From Clostridia bacterium (GTDB lineage Bacteria; Bacillota; Clostridia; Oscillospirales; Acutalibacteraceae), in contig JAGBSJ010000014.1 in assembly GCA_017631955.1 (NCBI GenBank), positions 1 to 60,073 on the forward strand: a DNA stretch of 60,073 nucleotides, given 5' to 3'. The notes below the pieces were generated by a model, which was not told the DNA's origin, made no database searches, and saw nothing but the letters and a program-made list of their open reading frames with translations. Position numbers and translations under genes: made by a program. This document shows positions 43,436 to 53,577 of this stretch, in pieces; the first letter of the stretch is position 1; every line of letters starts with the position of its first letter.

Positions 43436-46400
43436 ATGGGTAAAAAGAAGGTTTATACAATTTCAAATGCTCATCTTGACACTATATGGAGTTGGGATTT
43501 TGAAACAACTGTAAGTAAATACATTTACAATACTCTCAATGAGAATTTTCAACGATTTGAGAAGTATCCTGAATACAAATTCAATTTTGAGGGCTCATAC
43601 CGTTATGAATTAATGAAAGAATACTACCCTGAAATGTGGGAAAAGACGAAAGCTTACATTGCAGAGGGTAAATGGAATGTGTGCGGAAGTGCATTTGAAA
43701 ACGGTGATGTGAATGTACCTTCTCCTGAAGCACTTTTTAGAAACATTCTTATTGGTAACGAATATTTTGACAAGAACTTCGGCAAACGTTCTTGTGACAT
43801 TTTCTTGCCTGACTGTTTTGGTTTTGGCTATGCTTTGCCAAGTATTATGCATCACGCGAATCTCAAGGGCTTTACTACACAGAAACTTACTTGGGGTTCT
43901 GCTTATGGTATTCCTTTTGACCTTGGCAAATGGTATGGTGTTGACGGAAACTATGTTTACGGAAACACTAACCCCGGCTCTTACACAACCATATTACTTA
44001 AAGTCCGTGATAAGAAATTTGTAAAAGACAAGTTAGCTGACAACGAAAAGTATGATTTGCCTATGACCGCAATCTTCCATGGTGTTGGTGACCGTGGCGG
44101 TGCGCCAAAAGAGCCATCAGTTAAAACTGTTTGCGATGAAATCGGTTTAAACGACACAAGTGACATAGAGGTATTATCTGCACCGGCTGACAAAATATTC
44201 CATGATATTGACGCTTTACCTGAAGAAACAAAGCAAAAACTCCCCGTATGGAACAACGAACTTGTTATGACAAATCACGCGGTGGGCGGATACACCTCTC
44301 GTGCTATTGGTAAACGTTGGAACAGAAGAAACGAAGAAATTGCAGATATGGCAGAACGTGCTTGTGTTACTGCAAATGTAATTGGCGGTTATGAATACCC
44401 ACAAGAAACACTCACTCGTGCTTGGAAACGCGTTATTGCACATCAGTTCCACGACGATTTACCGGGCACATCAGTTCAACGTGCATACCGTAGAAGTTGG
44501 AACGACTATGCAATGTCACTTAACCAGTTTACCAATGAATATGAGGGTGCTGTAAAGAGAGTCGCTTCTCTTCTTGACACCTCTTTCGCAAAGGGTACTC
44601 CAATTGTTGTAAACAATCCTATGGAATATGAGCGCACAGGTGTTGTTACTGTTAAAATCCCTGCTAAAAATTGTGGTAAAAATGTTACAGTATATGATGC
44701 AGATGGTAACGAGTACCCTGCACAGATTTCTGATGTACAGTTTGGTGTTGCAACAATTCTTATGTGTGTAACCGTGCCACCTATGGGCTATAAAGTTTTC
44801 GATTTAAGAATGAAAAAATGCACAGTTAAATCAAAACTTTCTGCATCAATTAGCGAACTTCAAAATGAAAAATACATTGTAAAATTCAACGGCAACGGCG
44901 ATATTTCTTCAATTCTTGACAAAGAGTTGAAAGTTGAACTTCTCAAAAGCCCTATTACAACAGGTATCTTCGACTACAATGGTAGCAAAGATTGGCCTGC
45001 ATGGGAATTAAACTTTGAAGAATTAAATCGTGAGCCACAAAACACAACTAAGATAAAGACAATCAAGGTTATAGAAAACGGTCCTTGCCGAGTTGCGCTC
45101 CAGATTGTAAAAACTCATAAGGACAGTACATTTACATCTGTTGTGGCATTAAGCCGTGGCGGAAATGTTGTTGAAGTTTATACTGAAACAGAATGGCGCA
45201 GTAAGCGTCACCTTGCAAAAGAGATATTCCCACTCACCGCTTCTAACCCTGTCGCCACATACGACTTAGGACTTGGTGCAATCAAACGTGGCAATATGAA
45301 TGACAAACTCTTTGAAGTACCTGCACAGAAATGGGCAGATATTACTGACAGTAGTAAAGAATTTGGTGTTTCAATTATAAGTGAGTGTAAATATGGTTGG
45401 GACAAATTTGACGACAACACACTTCGTCTTACACTCATGCATACTCCACTTAAAAACTACAAAGTTGACAGTATGCAGTCAATGATGGAGTTAGGTCTTA
45501 ACCGCTATTCTTACGGTATTTATTCACATAAAGGCACTGTTTCGCACGATACACAATCAGTGGCTCGAAACTTTGTAATGCCTATGGCAACATTTATATG
45601 TTCAAATCACGAAGGCGTACTTGGTAGTGAATACTCATTCGGTTGCCTTTCAGGAAATGCAATAATACGTGCCATCAAGAAAGCTGAAAACAGCGATGAA
45701 ATTGTTGTTCGAGTAGGCGAAAGCGAAAAGAAAGAACAAAAAGGTGTTACTCTTTCGTTAAATGCAGAAATTGAAAATGTTCGTGAAATTTACGCATCAG
45801 AAGAACATATCGGTAATGTTGCGCTTGTTAATGGTAAACTTGTATTTGACTTAAAACCTTACGAAATAAAATCATTTGCACTCAAAGTTAAGAAAGTAGA
45901 TTCAAAAGCAACAACAGAAAAGGTTGAAATCATAAATAATATAAATGCTTTTTCAACTAACGCTAAACCAATGGGCACTTTACCTGTAATCAACAAGACA
46001 ATCCCACAAGAAATTACACCTGAAAGAATTATTTCAAATGGTGTTCCTTTTGAAATTTCAGGCAAAGCAATGCTTTGTGGTGGTCAGTCGCTGTTACTTC
46101 CTACAGGTACAAAGAAAGTGTATCTTCTTATGGCATCACTTAACGGCGACAAGTTCGTAAAATTAGGTGACCGTGCATATAAAGTAAACGATATCCGCGA
46201 ATATTATGCCGGTTGGGATTTATACGATTTCAAAGAAGTTGCATTCACAAAAGATGGTAAACTTGGTTATGAATTCACTCACTCACACACTGCAAATGGC
46301 GATGCACAATGCGAGCAGTTATTCTTCTGGAATGTTGAAGTAGATGTAAATGATGACAAACTTACACTCCCTGTTGACCGTGAAGTAGTAATTCTTGCAG

Positions 46401-46588
46401 TTACTGCAGATACAGAATCGACTGAATGCACTCTCGCTTGCGACCTTTATGACAAAATCAAAAACCGCAAATTTGATTATAAAGAAAATCTTAAAGAAAA
46501 GATTACATATCTTAACTGTAAAAATTCATATTTGCTTAATGATAAGGGTGGGGCAATCCGCCACAGAAATAAGGGAAGGAGAAAATAA
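43436..46588 (+). CDS. Alpha-mannosidase, glycoside hydrolase family 38 (first copy)
   Basis: A 1050-residue intracellular GH38 enzyme. Near the N-terminus NAHLDTIWSWD carries the zinc His and Asp; the nucleophile Asp lies in LPDCFGFGYALP; FHDDLPGTSV is the middle-domain zinc His region; the long beta-sandwich C-terminus fits GH38. The start at 43436 has AAGGGG upstream. It is the first gene of an operon with a sugar transporter 2 bases downstream, so it probably acts on imported mannosides. The exact linkage cannot be read from sequence. Confidence 0.92.
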   Translation: MGKKKVYTISNAHLDTIWSWDFETTVSKYIYNTLNENFQRFEKYPEYKFNFEGSYRYELMKEYYPEMWEKTKAYIAEGKWNVCGSAFENGDVNVPSPEALFRNILIGNEYFDKNFGKRSCDIFLPDCFGFGYALPSIMHHANLKGFTTQKLTWGSAYGIPFDLGKWYGVDGNYVYGNTNPGSYTTILLKVRDKKFVKDKLADNEKYDLPMTAIFHGVGDRGGAPKEPSVKTVCDEIGLNDTSDIEVLSAPADKIFHDIDALPEETKQKLPVWNNELVMTNHAVGGYTSRAIGKRWNRRNEEIADMAERACVTANVIGGYEYPQETLTRAWKRVIAHQFHDDLPGTSVQRAYRRSWNDYAMSLNQFTNEYEGAVKRVASLLDTSFAKGTPIVVNNPMEYERTGVVTVKIPAKNCGKNVTVYDADGNEYPAQISDVQFGVATILMCVTVPPMGYKVFDLRMKKCTVKSKLSASISELQNEKYIVKFNGNGDISSILDKELKVELLKSPITTGIFDYNGSKDWPAWELNFEELNREPQNTTKIKTIKVIENGPCRVALQIVKTHKDSTFTSVVALSRGGNVVEVYTETEWRSKRHLAKEIFPLTASNPVATYDLGLGAIKRGNMNDKLFEVPAQKWADITDSSKEFGVSIISECKYGWDKFDDNTLRLTLMHTPLKNYKVDSMQSMMELGLNRYSYGIYSHKGTVSHDTQSVARNFVMPMATFICSNHEGVLGSEYSFGCLSGNAIIRAIKKAENSDEIVVRVGESEKKEQKGVTLSLNAEIENVREIYASEEHIGNVALVNGKLVFDLKPYEIKSFALKVKKVDSKATTEKVEIINNINAFSTNAKPMGTLPVINKTIPQEITPERIISNGVPFEISGKAMLCGGQSLLLPTGTKKVYLLMASLNGDKFVKLGDRAYKVNDIREYYAGWDLYDFKEVAFTKDGKLGYEFTHSHTANGDAQCEQLFFWNVEVDVNDDKLTLPVDREVVILAVTADTESTECTLACDLYDKIKNRKFDYKENLKEKITYLNCKNSYLLNDKGGAIRHRNKGRRK

Positions 46589-46590
46589 CC

Positions 46591-48048
46591 ATGACAGAAA
46601 ACAAAGGCGATATTCGTTATGTTGGTGTTAAAGAAACTGCCATTTATGGTATTGCAAATGCAGGTCAATGTTTTGGCTATAACATTATTGCAGGTAGTTA
46701 TCTTTCACTTTTCTTTGTAAAAGTTTTTGGTATTCCATCTCAGATAGTTGGTACCATGATGCTGATTTTAGGCCTTTGGGACACGTTCAACGACCCGCTT
46801 ATGGGTTCAATTATTGACAGAACAAGAACCCGTTATGGTAAACTTCGACCTTATCTTTTAATCGTTCCAATTCCTTTAGGACTTGCGACAATTATGCTTT
46901 TCGCTGGTCCTGAAATCCTTGGCGAAAAAGCAGAACTTACCTCAAAAGTAATTTATATGTTTATGACTTACTTTTTATGGGAACTTTTCTACACATTAGG
47001 CGATGTGCCGTTCTGGGGCATGAGTGCGGCAATCAGCCCTTCCCCTTCTGACAGAACAAGAGTTATTTCGTCTGCAAGATTTGTATCAGGTCTTATTGGT
47101 GGACTTTCAACAACAATTCTTACAGTTCTTATGGATTTAAGCAACAACGGTGCAATTCCATTATCACTTTCACAAGTATTCTTGCTCATGGCAATAATCT
47201 CAGGCACATTGGGAATGGCGCTTTTCTCACTTTCAGGCATTTGCACAAGAGAGCGTGTTGTTCAAACAGTTAAAGAGCCAAGCGTTCTTGATGGTTTCAA
47301 GGCGCTTGTTAAAAACAAGCCGTTGCTTTTGATTGTTATTGGTAATGTGCTTGGTGCGGTAAGCGGTATTGGTGGGTTCTTCCAAGCATATTACTATTCA
47401 GAAGTTGTAAATATGAACTCACTTACAATTATCATTTCACTTCCTGGTACAATTTTAGGATTTGTTACATATCTTCTTATTCCTAAAATCAAAAAGCGTT
47501 TTGATAACAGACAAATTATTTTCCTTAACGGATTTGTGCGCCTTATTATGGGTACGCTCGTATTTATTGTAGGTATGAAATGCTTCACAAATCTTTGGGT
47601 AGTTGTACCTCTTTTAATGGTACAAAATCTTCTTTTCAGTTTCTTTAACACAATCAATATGGTTATTCCTACTGAAATGATTGGTGACACAATTGACTAT
47701 ATGGAATGGAAAACAGGCGAACGAAACGAAGGTGTTTCATTCTCTGTTCTTACATTTGTAGGTAAGCTTACTGGCTCAATTTCAGGTGCACTCGGTGGTT
47801 GGCTTCTTCCTGTAATCGGTCTTACTTTTGTTGAAGGTACAGGCGAAGCAATTAAAGCTTATGAACAAACAGACCTGCTTATATGGGCAATGTTTACATT
47901 AGCGCCTGCTATTTTAGGTCTTCTTCCACTTATTCCATATATTTGGTATGACCTTACAGGAGATAAACTCCAAAAAGTCCGTGAAGAAATGACAGAGCGT
48001 CGTGCAAAGCTTTCAATTGAAGTTTCAGGAGGTGCAGAAAATGAGTAA
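46591..48048 (+). CDS. GPH-family sugar:cation symporter (MelB-like)
   Basis: A 485-residue transporter with 12 membrane segments. It has the GPH pattern LGLWDTFNDPLMGSIIDRTRTRYGKLRPYL after the second helix, DRTRVISSARF in the middle loop and DTIDYMEWKTGERNEGV before helix 10. The family imports disaccharides or glycosides with Na+ or H+. Operon position after the alpha-mannosidase gene suggests mannosides as substrate. Confidence 0.92.
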   Translation: MTENKGDIRYVGVKETAIYGIANAGQCFGYNIIAGSYLSLFFVKVFGIPSQIVGTMMLILGLWDTFNDPLMGSIIDRTRTRYGKLRPYLLIVPIPLGLATIMLFAGPEILGEKAELTSKVIYMFMTYFLWELFYTLGDVPFWGMSAAISPSPSDRTRVISSARFVSGLIGGLSTTILTVLMDLSNNGAIPLSLSQVFLLMAIISGTLGMALFSLSGICTRERVVQTVKEPSVLDGFKALVKNKPLLLIVIGNVLGAVSGIGGFFQAYYYSEVVNMNSLTIIISLPGTILGFVTYLLIPKIKKRFDNRQIIFLNGFVRLIMGTLVFIVGMKCFTNLWVVVPLLMVQNLLFSFFNTINMVIPTEMIGDTIDYMEWKTGERNEGVSFSVLTFVGKLTGSISGALGGWLLPVIGLTFVEGTGEAIKAYEQTDLLIWAMFTLAPAILGLLPLIPYIWYDLTGDKLQKVREEMTERRAKLSIEVSGGAENE

Positions 48049-48643
48049 TTGTCCTAAATGTAATGAAAAACTTTCGCCTTTCTACATGAAACAAAACTGC
48101 CCTAAATGTAATACCAATCTTGTGTATTATGACCTTGACAACAGATTAAAAGCAGACCACGAAAAAGCTATGAAAGAACAAGAAGCAGTTGACAGAGTGC
48201 TTAACAACATTAAAACATCTGCTTTTGGTGGACCATTACAAATAACAAGATTTGTTTTGATGTTTTCTCCACTTCTTTGGATGTGCTTACCGGTGTTTAA
48301 GGCAAATGATGGCGGTAGTGTTACACTTATAAGCGTAATTATGGGAATTATAAACGGTGGCTTTGATTTTTCTAATCCGTCATATTTGTTCCCTTTTATT
48401 ACAATGGTTTGCATTATACTTTTCTCACTTATGGTGATTATTTCATCACTTTTTTCTGTTGGTAAAAAGGCACTTAATAGAACTGAAATTTTTAGCGTCA
48501 TAAATTTAATTGTATTTGGTGCTTGTAGTGCTCTTTCAATTATAAATAATGCAAGTTTTTCAATAGGGTTTATATTAGTTATGATTATTTACCTTATAGA
48601 ACTTGAGTTGCATGTGTTAATTGACAAAAAACTTAATAAATGA
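48041..48643 (+). CDS. Zinc-ribbon membrane protein, unknown function
   Basis: The 200-residue protein has an N-terminal zinc ribbon (CPKCNEKL and CPKCNTNL, about 3-30), an acidic/basic linker, and four transmembrane segments (about 70-195). The function is unknown. AGGAGGTG stands before the ATG at 48041, and the start overlaps the transporter stop by 8 bases, so it is co-translated with the mannoside transporter. Confidence 0.7.
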   Translation: MSNCPKCNEKLSPFYMKQNCPKCNTNLVYYDLDNRLKADHEKAMKEQEAVDRVLNNIKTSAFGGPLQITRFVLMFSPLLWMCLPVFKANDGGSVTLISVIMGIINGGFDFSNPSYLFPFITMVCIILFSLMVIISSLFSVGKKALNRTEIFSVINLIVFGACSALSIINNASFSIGFILVMIIYLIELELHVLIDKKLNK

Positions 48644-48647
48644 TAAG

Positions 48648-48675
48648 AAAAAGGGACAGAAAATGTCCCTTTTTT
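48648..48675 (+). terminator. Terminator of the mannosidase-transporter operon
   Basis: AAAAAGGGACA-GAAAA-TGTCCCTTTTTT, a symmetrical A/T-flanked stem that could work in both directions. Confidence 0.85.
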
Positions 48676-48738
48676 ATTGCAATTTTTGAAATATATGGTA
48701 AAATAAAATTCTCAAAAATATGTAACGAGGTGTGAAAA

Positions 48739-49458
48739 ATGATTCTTCATATTTTTAACAACGCTGAAGAAATCGGCAAGGCAGTTGCCAATTTAATTAT
48801 TGAACAAGTTAACGAAAAGCCAGATTCAGTTTTGGGCTTTGCTACAGGTGCTTCTCCTGTGCCTACATATCAAGCACTTATTAAAGCATACAACAAAGGC
48901 AAAGTAAGTTTTAAGGACATTACAACTTTCAACCTTGATGAATACTGCAATTTACCAAAAGACGACAAAAACAGTTATTATACATTTATGCACGAAAATC
49001 TTTTCAACCATATTGACGTTAAAGAAGAAAATGTTAATTTCTTAAACGGTAATGCAGAAGATACAGATGCAGAATGTATGCGTTATGACGATTTACTCAC
49101 TGAAAACAAGATTGATATTCAACTTTTAGGTGTTGGCAGAAATGGTCATATCGGATTTAACGAGCCATCAAACAAATTCACAAAGGGCTCATTCAAAGTT
49201 CGTCTTTCACAAAGCACTATTGACGCTAACTCTGTATATTTTGATGAAGACACAATGCCACATTATGCACTTACAATGGGTACTGTTTCAATTATGAAAT
49301 CAAAACAGATTATTCTTATTGCAACAGGTAGAAGCAAGTCTGACGCGATTGACGGTCTCGTTAATGGTGACATTACACCATCTTGCCCTGCCAGTGTTTT
49401 ACAACTTCACCCAAATGTACATATCTTCCTTGATAAGGCAGCAGCAAGTTTGCTTTAA
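48739..49458 (+). CDS. nagB: Glucosamine-6-phosphate deaminase
   Basis: NagB converts glucosamine-6-phosphate to fructose-6-phosphate and ammonia. The 239-residue protein has FATGASPVPTY, the catalytic FNLDEYCNL, GVGRNGHIGFNEPSN and the terminal GRSKSDAI-SCPASVLQLHPN region. The length is typical for Firmicute NagB. ACGAGGTG precedes the start. It gives host- or microbe-derived amino sugars a route into glycolysis beside the glycan hydrolases. No nagA is visible. Confidence 0.95.
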   Translation: MILHIFNNAEEIGKAVANLIIEQVNEKPDSVLGFATGASPVPTYQALIKAYNKGKVSFKDITTFNLDEYCNLPKDDKNSYYTFMHENLFNHIDVKEENVNFLNGNAEDTDAECMRYDDLLTENKIDIQLLGVGRNGHIGFNEPSNKFTKGSFKVRLSQSTIDANSVYFDEDTMPHYALTMGTVSIMKSKQIILIATGRSKSDAIDGLVNGDITPSCPASVLQLHPNVHIFLDKAAASLL

Positions 49459-49473
49459 TTTAATACAAAAAGT

Positions 49474-49505
49474 AAGACCGAGTAGTTTTCTACTCGGTCT
49501 TTTTC
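49474..49505. terminator. Bidirectional terminator between nagB and the GDPD gene
   Basis: The 12-bp stem AAGACCGAGTAG / CTACTCGGTCTT with a TTTT loop and a T-run; it serves the converging gene ending at 49504 as well. Confidence 0.88.
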
Positions 49506-50340
49506 ATTTTGTTAGTCTGTTTGTTGTGAAATTACGGACACCCAAATCATATAATTCTTTATAGATTTTAGGACTATCAACCGTCCATGATGCAAGTTTA
49601 ATATTTTTGTCTTGTGCTTTTTTAAGCATTTCTGCATCATATTTTTTGCAATTAAATGCAATTGCATAATCATTTACAGTTGCTAGGCGAATTACCTTTT
49701 CATTAATTTCGTGAGTTAAATACCACAACTCAACATCTTTATCGTAATTGCGGATTTTCTCTAAAATTGCCGTATCAAAAGAAATTATAATTGCCGTTTC
49801 TCGCATTCCGTCATATTTATCAAGAGCGGTCAATATTTTGTCAAGACACTCATAATTACCCTCTTTAACCTCAATTTGCGGAATAATCTTATATTCGTTA
49901 CAAATAGCAAGGTATTCCTCTAGTGTTATAAGTTTTTGATTCGGGTATTTTTCTGCATTGTGACCGCCGTCAACAAAATATTTTGAGATTTCTTCGTAAG
50001 TCATATCCCAGATTTTGCCTTCGCCGTTTGTCATGCTTTTAATATCAAGGTTATGATTTACTACCCAGACATTATCTTTTGACAACTGAATGTCGCACTC
50101 TGCCGCGAAAAATCCGTTTTCACCTGCCTCGCGGAATGCGGCGGCGGAATTTTCGGGTGCTACCGCAGAAAATCCACGGTGAGCAACTAAGTTCATATTT
50201 TCAGTTGGTAGTCCCTCATCTGTGAGTGATAATACTTTTGGTGGTTGTTGCAATGAATAAACAAGCACACACGCCACACAGATAGCGACAACAAGTAGTA
50301 CGAAAATCAGTGATATAATTAATTTTTTCTTTTTAGTCAT
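49504..50340 (-). CDS. Glycerophosphodiester phosphodiesterase, membrane-anchored
   Basis: A 278-residue GDPD domain behind one N-terminal transmembrane helix (about 6-28). It has the catalytic VAHRGFSAVAPENS and FAAECDIQLSKDNVWVVNHN segments with the expected His, Arg, Glu and Asp residues, and a TIM-barrel end (LASWTVDSP). It should hydrolyse glycerophosphodiesters, for example from phospholipid or teichoic acid turnover, outside the membrane. Its ribosome binding site GGAGGG is supplied by the repeat at 50341-50396. Confidence 0.9.
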   Translation of the reverse strand: MTKKKKLIISLIFVLLVVAICVACVLVYSLQQPPKVLSLTDEGLPTENMNLVAHRGFSAVAPENSAAAFREAGENGFFAAECDIQLSKDNVWVVNHNLDIKSMTNGEGKIWDMTYEEISKYFVDGGHNAEKYPNQKLITLEEYLAICNEYKIIPQIEVKEGNYECLDKILTALDKYDGMRETAIIISFDTAILEKIRNYDKDVELWYLTHEINEKVIRLATVNDYAIAFNCKKYDAEMLKKAQDKNIKLASWTVDSPKIYKELYDLGVRNFTTNRLTK

Positions 50341-50396
50341 TTAGAATCCCTCCACCGCAAGCGGTCCCTCTCTTTAACAAGGGAGGTTTTTAGGTT
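50341..50396 (-). repeat. Palindromic intergenic repeat supplying a ribosome binding site
   Basis: On the minus strand it reads CCTCCCTTGTTAAAGAGAGG, then ACCGC-TTG-CGGT, then GGAGGGATTC. CCTCCCT can pair with the final GGAGGG, and a small inner hairpin is present. The arrangement looks like interspersed palindromes common in Oscillospirales genomes. The terminal GGAGGG is the ribosome binding site of the GDPD gene. Confidence 0.55.
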
Positions 50397-53323
50397 TCAA
50401 TACCAATTGTAATAATCTCAAATGGTTTATATTCAACTGTGTCAGTTTCTTCGATAACATCTTCAAGGAAGTTGAGAAGTTTTACTTTACCGCCAAGATG
50501 GATTTTACCACGTCTACCATTTTGCTCTGAAAGACGAATTACAATCATATTGCCTTTTTCACTCATTTTCATTGTCTGCATATAAAGCTCGCCGAATGAG
50601 TTTTCACAAGTAAGGTCTGCTTTGCCTAGCGGAACATTATATTCAAAAGCAATATTGTTGATTTCGGCTTTCACAAAATCTTCAGTATGAGGGTAAATCA
50701 TATATGAAAATTCATGGTGACCAATATCACTTGTAACGTCAGGGCGGACTGTTGCACGAAGAAGTGACAAACTCATTGAGTTTTCTAAAAGTCCTACTCC
50801 GTATTTTGAATCATTAATGATAGCAATACCGCCGTCAGTTTCTGCCATATCAACCCACTTATGATGGCAAACTTCAAATCGTGCTTGTTGCCATGTGGTG
50901 TTACGGTGAGTGTCGCGCTCAATAAAGCCCGCACTTGTATCACAAACCGCTTTACGGGTTAACACATTACAATCAAACTGTGCCTTGGCAAGCACGTGTT
51001 TTTCGTTCCAGTCAACAATATTTTCAACTTCAATGCCGCGGGATTGACGGAAAACACGAATCATTCGCTTCCATGTACTCTTTTCTGTACCAAGAATACA
51101 CTCAAAAGATGCAACTTCTGAATTTTTCTCGATAGTTTTAAGTGGAGAAATGATTTTTACTTCTACTTCGCGGTCTTTATAATTAGGAAGAATGTCCCAA
51201 GCATCATAAACACCGGGGTTATCTTTATAAAGTTTGAGTTTGTTGAATTCGCCGTTTGTCCATTCACGGTCTGCTTCTTTATCGTAAAGCGATTTAATGC
51301 TACCGTCATATTCAAACTCGATTTCATAGAATGGAGTCACAATTTTATTACCGATTTCACACCACTCGCCCGCATAAGTACGCCAAGAAATCTCACCACA
51401 AGAAAGCGGTGGAAGATTTGGAATTACCCAGTTACCTTGTTTGCCATAGCGCACACTCTTACCGTTTTCGTCTTCGATAAATGTAAGATGTTTGCGAGTG
51501 AAATTGAGAGAATTGAAATACTTTTCACCTGTGCCGAGAATTTTATCAAGTCGCTCATCAAATTCTTTATAATCTGCCATTGCATCACGGAAAACAGGTG
51601 TAATATGACTACCAGGAAGAATGTCGTGGAACTGATTGATAAGTAACTTTTTATAAATATCACGAATTTCGTCATGTGGGTACTCTGCACCCTTAAGATG
51701 ACGAAGTGTTGACACGATTTCTGCCTCACGAAGTTTATACTCAAGTTTACGATTATAACGCTTCATCTGAGATTTTGTTGTGAATGTACCACGATGCATT
51801 TCAAGGTACAGTTCGCCGTCCCATTTAGCAAGATTTTTGTTATCTTTAAGATTTTTCTCAAGAAATTCTTGTCCACTTATATGCTCGATTTTTGGCATAA
51901 TTGAGAGTTTATTGAAACGGTGCATAACTTCAATCATTTCTTCAGTACAACCGCTACCACCATCACCATAGCCAAACATAGACATTGTTTGTCCACCTTG
52001 GTTTTTGTCCTGATATGCCTCCCAGTTTTCTTGAATTTGGGAAGGCATATTCCAAGTTATAAAGTGAGTTGGTGGCACACAAGCATAAACTTCACTGCCG
52101 TCAATACCTTTCCAGATAAAGTTGTTATGTGGGAATCTGTTTGTATCATTCCAAGTTGACATTTTGTTTGAAACAAAGTAGTCAACACCACTCTTTTTAA
52201 GAATCTGTGGTAAAATCCAACTGTTACCAAAAACATCAGGCAACCAGCAGTTTTTAATTGTTTTGCCGAATTTTTCACGGAAATAATGCTGACCATACAT
52301 AAACTGACGAATTAAACTTTCGGCATTTGGAATGTTACAATCCGGCTCAACATACATAGCACCGACCGGCTCAAACTGACCATTTGCAATCTTCTCTTTA
52401 AGCTCTTCAAAAACATCAGGGTAATACTTTTCAAGCATTTCATAAGTATATGCCTGTGTATGAGTGTACTTAAAGTCAGGGTATCTGTCCATAAGACGCA
52501 ACTGAATAAGAATTGTGCGAAGATTTTTCTGAACAGAGTGAATTCTACGCCAATAATACGCAATATCAAGGTGTGAGTGAGCAATAAGGGCTACGTCACC
52601 ATTACCCTTGTAATCGTCATTTGCAAAAATCACATCATCAACATATTTCTTTGCAGAAGCCACATCTTCATTTTTCAAATCATCAAAATCAATAAGATTG
52701 AGTGCATTATTGATTTCACGATTCAAAAAATTGCGGTAATCTTCATTAAACAAATCGCTTTTTGCAATATCTAAAAGCAATTCAAGGTCATAAACCAAGT
52801 CAAGTACTGTATGATTGATTGTTGCAAGATAAGCACCTTCAAAAATCTGGCGACAACCACGGACAGACAAAGATTCGGGATTTCTTTCATCATCGGGTTT
52901 CGAACGATTATAGCCCTCCATTTCAAAATGAAGAAAATCAGAATCAATATAAGGAGTTAAAAGAATACGGTCACGATTAGGGTCAACACCGCCAACATAT
53001 TTACCATTGACTTTAACAATAATTTCTGCGGCAGTTTTAAGTGAAAACCACAACTCTTTTCCCTTTAATTTTTCTGGGACTACCACATCTGTTTCAAAGA
53101 ATGCAGTACCGTCAGGTGTAAAATACATATCACCTTTATTGAGCGGACGCCAACCCTCAGGGTAATACTCATACTGCATTTCTGCAACCTGACGAGCATC
53201 ACGAACCTTAAGATTTTCTATTTCAAACTTTTCGTCATATATGTATCTTTTAAGCCAACCGAAGCGCAAATCTGTCCATTCTTCAGGACGCATACTTCTT
53301 CTTACAACTTTAATATGTGCCAT
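50390..53323 (-). CDS. Alpha-mannosidase, glycoside hydrolase family 38 (second copy)
   Basis: A 977-residue GH38 enzyme of a different subgroup from the first: about 240 N-terminal residues of beta-sandwich precede the catalytic domain. Zinc ligands are in IAHSHLDIAYYWR, the nucleophile Asp in LPDVFGNSWILP, a glycine-rich MFGYGDGGSG loop, and NQFHDILPGSHI in the helical middle domain. There is no signal peptide, so it is cytoplasmic. It is the last gene of a minus-strand operon after a phosphosugar mutase and a NifU-like gene. Confidence 0.92.
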   Translation of the reverse strand: MAHIKVVRRSMRPEEWTDLRFGWLKRYIYDEKFEIENLKVRDARQVAEMQYEYYPEGWRPLNKGDMYFTPDGTAFFETDVVVPEKLKGKELWFSLKTAAEIIVKVNGKYVGGVDPNRDRILLTPYIDSDFLHFEMEGYNRSKPDDERNPESLSVRGCRQIFEGAYLATINHTVLDLVYDLELLLDIAKSDLFNEDYRNFLNREINNALNLIDFDDLKNEDVASAKKYVDDVIFANDDYKGNGDVALIAHSHLDIAYYWRRIHSVQKNLRTILIQLRLMDRYPDFKYTHTQAYTYEMLEKYYPDVFEELKEKIANGQFEPVGAMYVEPDCNIPNAESLIRQFMYGQHYFREKFGKTIKNCWLPDVFGNSWILPQILKKSGVDYFVSNKMSTWNDTNRFPHNNFIWKGIDGSEVYACVPPTHFITWNMPSQIQENWEAYQDKNQGGQTMSMFGYGDGGSGCTEEMIEVMHRFNKLSIMPKIEHISGQEFLEKNLKDNKNLAKWDGELYLEMHRGTFTTKSQMKRYNRKLEYKLREAEIVSTLRHLKGAEYPHDEIRDIYKKLLINQFHDILPGSHITPVFRDAMADYKEFDERLDKILGTGEKYFNSLNFTRKHLTFIEDENGKSVRYGKQGNWVIPNLPPLSCGEISWRTYAGEWCEIGNKIVTPFYEIEFEYDGSIKSLYDKEADREWTNGEFNKLKLYKDNPGVYDAWDILPNYKDREVEVKIISPLKTIEKNSEVASFECILGTEKSTWKRMIRVFRQSRGIEVENIVDWNEKHVLAKAQFDCNVLTRKAVCDTSAGFIERDTHRNTTWQQARFEVCHHKWVDMAETDGGIAIINDSKYGVGLLENSMSLSLLRATVRPDVTSDIGHHEFSYMIYPHTEDFVKAEINNIAFEYNVPLGKADLTCENSFGELYMQTMKMSEKGNMIVIRLSEQNGRRGKIHLGGKVKLLNFLEDVIEETDTVEYKPFEIITIGIET

Positions 53324-53338
53324 TACGCTTCCCCCCTC

Positions 53339-53575
53339 TTAATCTTTATCCCAGAAGAATGGTTTTTTCTTCTGTGCTACTACCTTCACACTTTCACCCA
53401 TGTCTCGCATAACTTCACTTTCAATCCAAGAAAGACAACGGTCAACGATTAAGCATTTTGAACACTCACCCTGCAAAAGCACTGTGAGAGTACCATCTTC
53501 ATAAGAAATAAAATCGATTTCTCCGCCATCACCCTGAAGTTTTGGCTTGATTATATTGTTTATGTAATCTTTCAT
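53339..53575 (-). CDS. NifU C-terminal-domain Fe-S scaffold-like protein
   Basis: A 78-residue protein consisting of the NifU-like domain, with the CxxC cluster motif in LQGECSKCLIVDRC and the typical start INNIIKPKLQGDGGEIDF. Such small NfuA-like proteins carry or deliver Fe-S clusters. It lies 2 bases after the phosphosugar mutase and 15 bases before the GH38 gene. Neither neighbour is an Fe-S protein, so its position is odd. Confidence 0.8.
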   Translation of the reverse strand: MKDYINNIIKPKLQGDGGEIDFISYEDGTLTVLLQGECSKCLIVDRCLSWIESEVMRDMGESVKVVAQKKKPFFWDKD

Positions 53576-53577
53576 AA

